Of a stretch of DNA of 64,000 bases, positions 62,735 through 64,000 are shown in pieces. The notes beneath the pieces are model-generated. The model had not been told where the DNA came from and did not search any database. It worked only from the letters and a program-made list of their open reading frames with translations. Both the position numbers and the translations under genes were made by a program. Numbering within the stretch: position 1 is the first letter of the stretch; each line of letters begins with the position of its first letter. The DNA is taken from contig NZ_JAEKJB010000004.1 in the NCBI RefSeq assembly GCF_016785095.1, positions 142,622 to 206,621 on the forward strand. The letters are read 5' to 3'. The DNA is from Alloalcanivorax marinus (lineage in GTDB: Bacteria > Pseudomonadota > Gammaproteobacteria > Pseudomonadales > Alcanivoracaceae).

Positions 62735-63961
62735 ATGTCTGAGCAAATTCGTGTCGCCATTATCGGCGGCGGTATCGGCGGTGTCGCCCTGGCCCGGGCC
62801 CTGAGCCGCCGTGGCATCGATTTTCACCTGTTCGAGCAGGCGCCCGCGTTTGGTGAAGTGGGCGCCGGCGTGCAGATGACCCCCAACGCGGTGAAAGTGC
62901 TCAAGGCCCTGGGCCTGACCCGGGAACTGGCGGACATCGGCTTCCTGCCGGAATCGATGCGCGGCATCAACTGGCAAACTGGCGATACCCTGTTCCGCAC
63001 GCCGCTCAAGGATACCTTCCCCAAGGTCTACGGCGCCGAGTTCTACCATGTGCACCGCGCCGACCTGCACGGCATTCTGTGCGCCGACCTGCCGGCGCAC
63101 AAAATCACCTTCAATGCCCGCTGCACCGGTATCGAGGAACAGAATGACGGCGTCCTGGCGCGGTTCGACGATGGCACCGAATTCAAAGCCGACCTGGTGG
63201 TGGGCGCCGACGGTATCCACTCACCGGTGCGTGCCTCCCTGTGGAGCCAGGACGAACCGCGGTTCACCGGCCATATGTGCTGGCGGGCGCTGGTGCCGGT
63301 GGATCAGCATCCGCTGCCGTTCGTTGGCCCGGACGCCGCCTTCTGGATGGGCCCCAAGGCCCATGTGGTCACCTATTACGTGAAAGGCGGCAAGGCGGTG
63401 AACATCGTCGCCGTCACCGAAACCGCCGACTGGGTGGAGGAATCCTGGACCGAACCGAGCAGCACCGAGGAGTTGCTGGCCGCCTATGAAGGCTGGAACG
63501 ACGATCTGATCCGGCTGTTCAAGATGACCGACCCCAGCCAGACCTTCAAATGGGGCCTGTTCGATCATGACCCCATGGCGCGCTGGTCCACCGACCGTGC
63601 CACCCTGCTCGGCGACGCCGCCCACCCGATGCTGCCGTTCCTGTCCCAGGGCGCCGCCATGGCCATCGAGGACGCCTATGTACTGGCCGAGGCGCTGACC
63701 CACTACCAGGGCGACAGCGCCGCCGCGCTGCGCGCCTACGAACAGGAGCGCCGGCCGCGCACCTCCGAAGTGCAGTTGCAGGCCCGTGAGCGCGGCCGCA
63801 GCTACCACCTGTCCACGCCGGAAGAACTGCGTAAGCGCGACGAGGCGTTCCGCGAAGCGCAGAAGAAGGACCCCAACGCGGTGGGTATCCGCGCCGAGTG
63901 GATCTACGAATACGACGCCACCACCTGCGCCGAGCGGTTCGACGCCCCCACCACCGCCTGA
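62735..63961 (+). CDS. FAD-dependent aromatic-ring monooxygenase (3-hydroxybenzoate 6-hydroxylase/salicylate hydroxylase-like)
   Basis: 408-residue class A flavoprotein hydroxylase. FAD motif IIGGGIGGVALARAL, the DG motif VVGADGIHSPVR near residue 160, and the GD motif LLGDAAHPMLPFLSQGAAMA near 290 are all intact. Closest in style to 3-hydroxybenzoate 6-hydroxylase and salicylate hydroxylase, which use NAD(P)H and O2 to put a hydroxyl on a benzoate ring. The importer upstream shares its operator type, so it probably acts on the imported acid; the ring substrate is not determined. Confidence 0.88.
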   Translation: MSEQIRVAIIGGGIGGVALARALSRRGIDFHLFEQAPAFGEVGAGVQMTPNAVKVLKALGLTRELADIGFLPESMRGINWQTGDTLFRTPLKDTFPKVYGAEFYHVHRADLHGILCADLPAHKITFNARCTGIEEQNDGVLARFDDGTEFKADLVVGADGIHSPVRASLWSQDEPRFTGHMCWRALVPVDQHPLPFVGPDAAFWMGPKAHVVTYYVKGGKAVNIVAVTETADWVEESWTEPSSTEELLAAYEGWNDDLIRLFKMTDPSQTFKWGLFDHDPMARWSTDRATLLGDAAHPMLPFLSQGAAMAIEDAYVLAEALTHYQGDSAAALRAYEQERRPRTSEVQLQARERGRSYHLSTPEELRKRDEAFREAQKKDPNAVGIRAEWIYEYDATTCAERFDAPTTA

Positions 63962-63974
63962 CCGGAGCGACGCC

Positions 63975-64000
63975 ATGCACACAACCGACAAAAAAAATCG
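63975..64000 (+). CDS. start of a further gene, cut by window edge
   Basis: ATG at 63975 preceded by CCGGAGCGA, 13 bp after the monooxygenase stop; only the first eight codons (MHTTDKKN) are visible. It is probably the next gene of the aromatic operon; product unknown. Confidence 0.4.

Overview
The window is a high-GC, densely packed gammaproteobacterial chromosome segment. The block from about 23.2 to 50.8 kb (yccA, tusDCB, ybiB, cysG, serS, rarA, lolA, ftsK, trxB, aat, bpt, infA, clpA, clpS, cspD, icd, rluE, nudJ, mnmA, hflD, purB, roxA) follows a gene order well known from Pseudomonas and relatives. The added acyl-CoA genes and the high GC suggest an Alcanivorax/Alloalcanivorax-like marine oil degrader. 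That genus guess is inference, not something the sequence proves.

Region 1 (1-16.4 kb) is a catabolic island made of two divergent operons. The leftward operon (10843 to the left edge) encodes an MFE-type SDR, a DUF35 Zn-ribbon/OB protein, a thiolase-fold protein without catalytic cysteines, TctB and TctA permease subunits, an AraC-type regulator, an ordinary SCP2-type thiolase, a two-subunit MaoC hydratase, a second SDR, a long-chain-type acyl-CoA dehydrogenase and an acyl-CoA ligase. Together they look like activation, dehydrogenation, hydration and either thiolytic or aldolytic cleavage of a branched or cyclic acyl-CoA. The rightward operon (10949-16366) encodes a double-hotdog hydratase, an MmgE/PrpD protein, an acyl-CoA dehydrogenase, a family III CoA-transferase and a CitE-type lyase. 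This set fits C5-dicarboxylyl-CoA chemistry (methylsuccinyl, mesaconyl, itaconyl or citramalyl-CoA). Three evenly spaced GTATAC hexamers lie between the two operons.

Region 2 (16.4-23.1 kb) is a set of small accessory units: an ABM-domain protein, a NicX/M29-like metalloenzyme with its terminator, a TetR gene with two matching operators and a membrane protein, another TetR, a divergent LysR/MFS pair, a flavodoxin-fold reductase and tRNA-Ser(UGA).

Region 3 (23.2-53.1 kb) is the conserved housekeeping block: sulfur relay for tRNA thiolation (but no tusE beside tusDCB), siroheme, seryl-tRNA synthetase, replication and division ATPases, N-end-rule degradation (aat, bpt, clpA, clpS), molybdopterin synthesis (moaCDE), isocitrate dehydrogenase and purine synthesis. 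An acetoacetyl-CoA synthetase is inserted between aat and bpt next to a REP pair. REP-type palindromes occur at 25.9, 28.8 (degenerate) and 35.1 kb. A TrpB2-type tryptophan synthase beta chain and an extra TrmB-like methyltransferase end the block.

Region 4 (53.2-57.9 kb) encodes three exported proteins without clear function: a 700-residue lipoprotein, a MORN/YwqK-like repeat protein and a small secretin-domain-like protein. Region 5 (58.0-64.0 kb) is a complete branched-chain-type ABC importer (SBP, two permeases, two ATPases) followed by a 3-hydroxybenzoate 6-hydroxylase/salicylate hydroxylase-like flavoprotein. Both promoters carry a related 20-bp TCGA-centred dyad, which suggests one regulon for uptake and ring hydroxylation of an aromatic acid.
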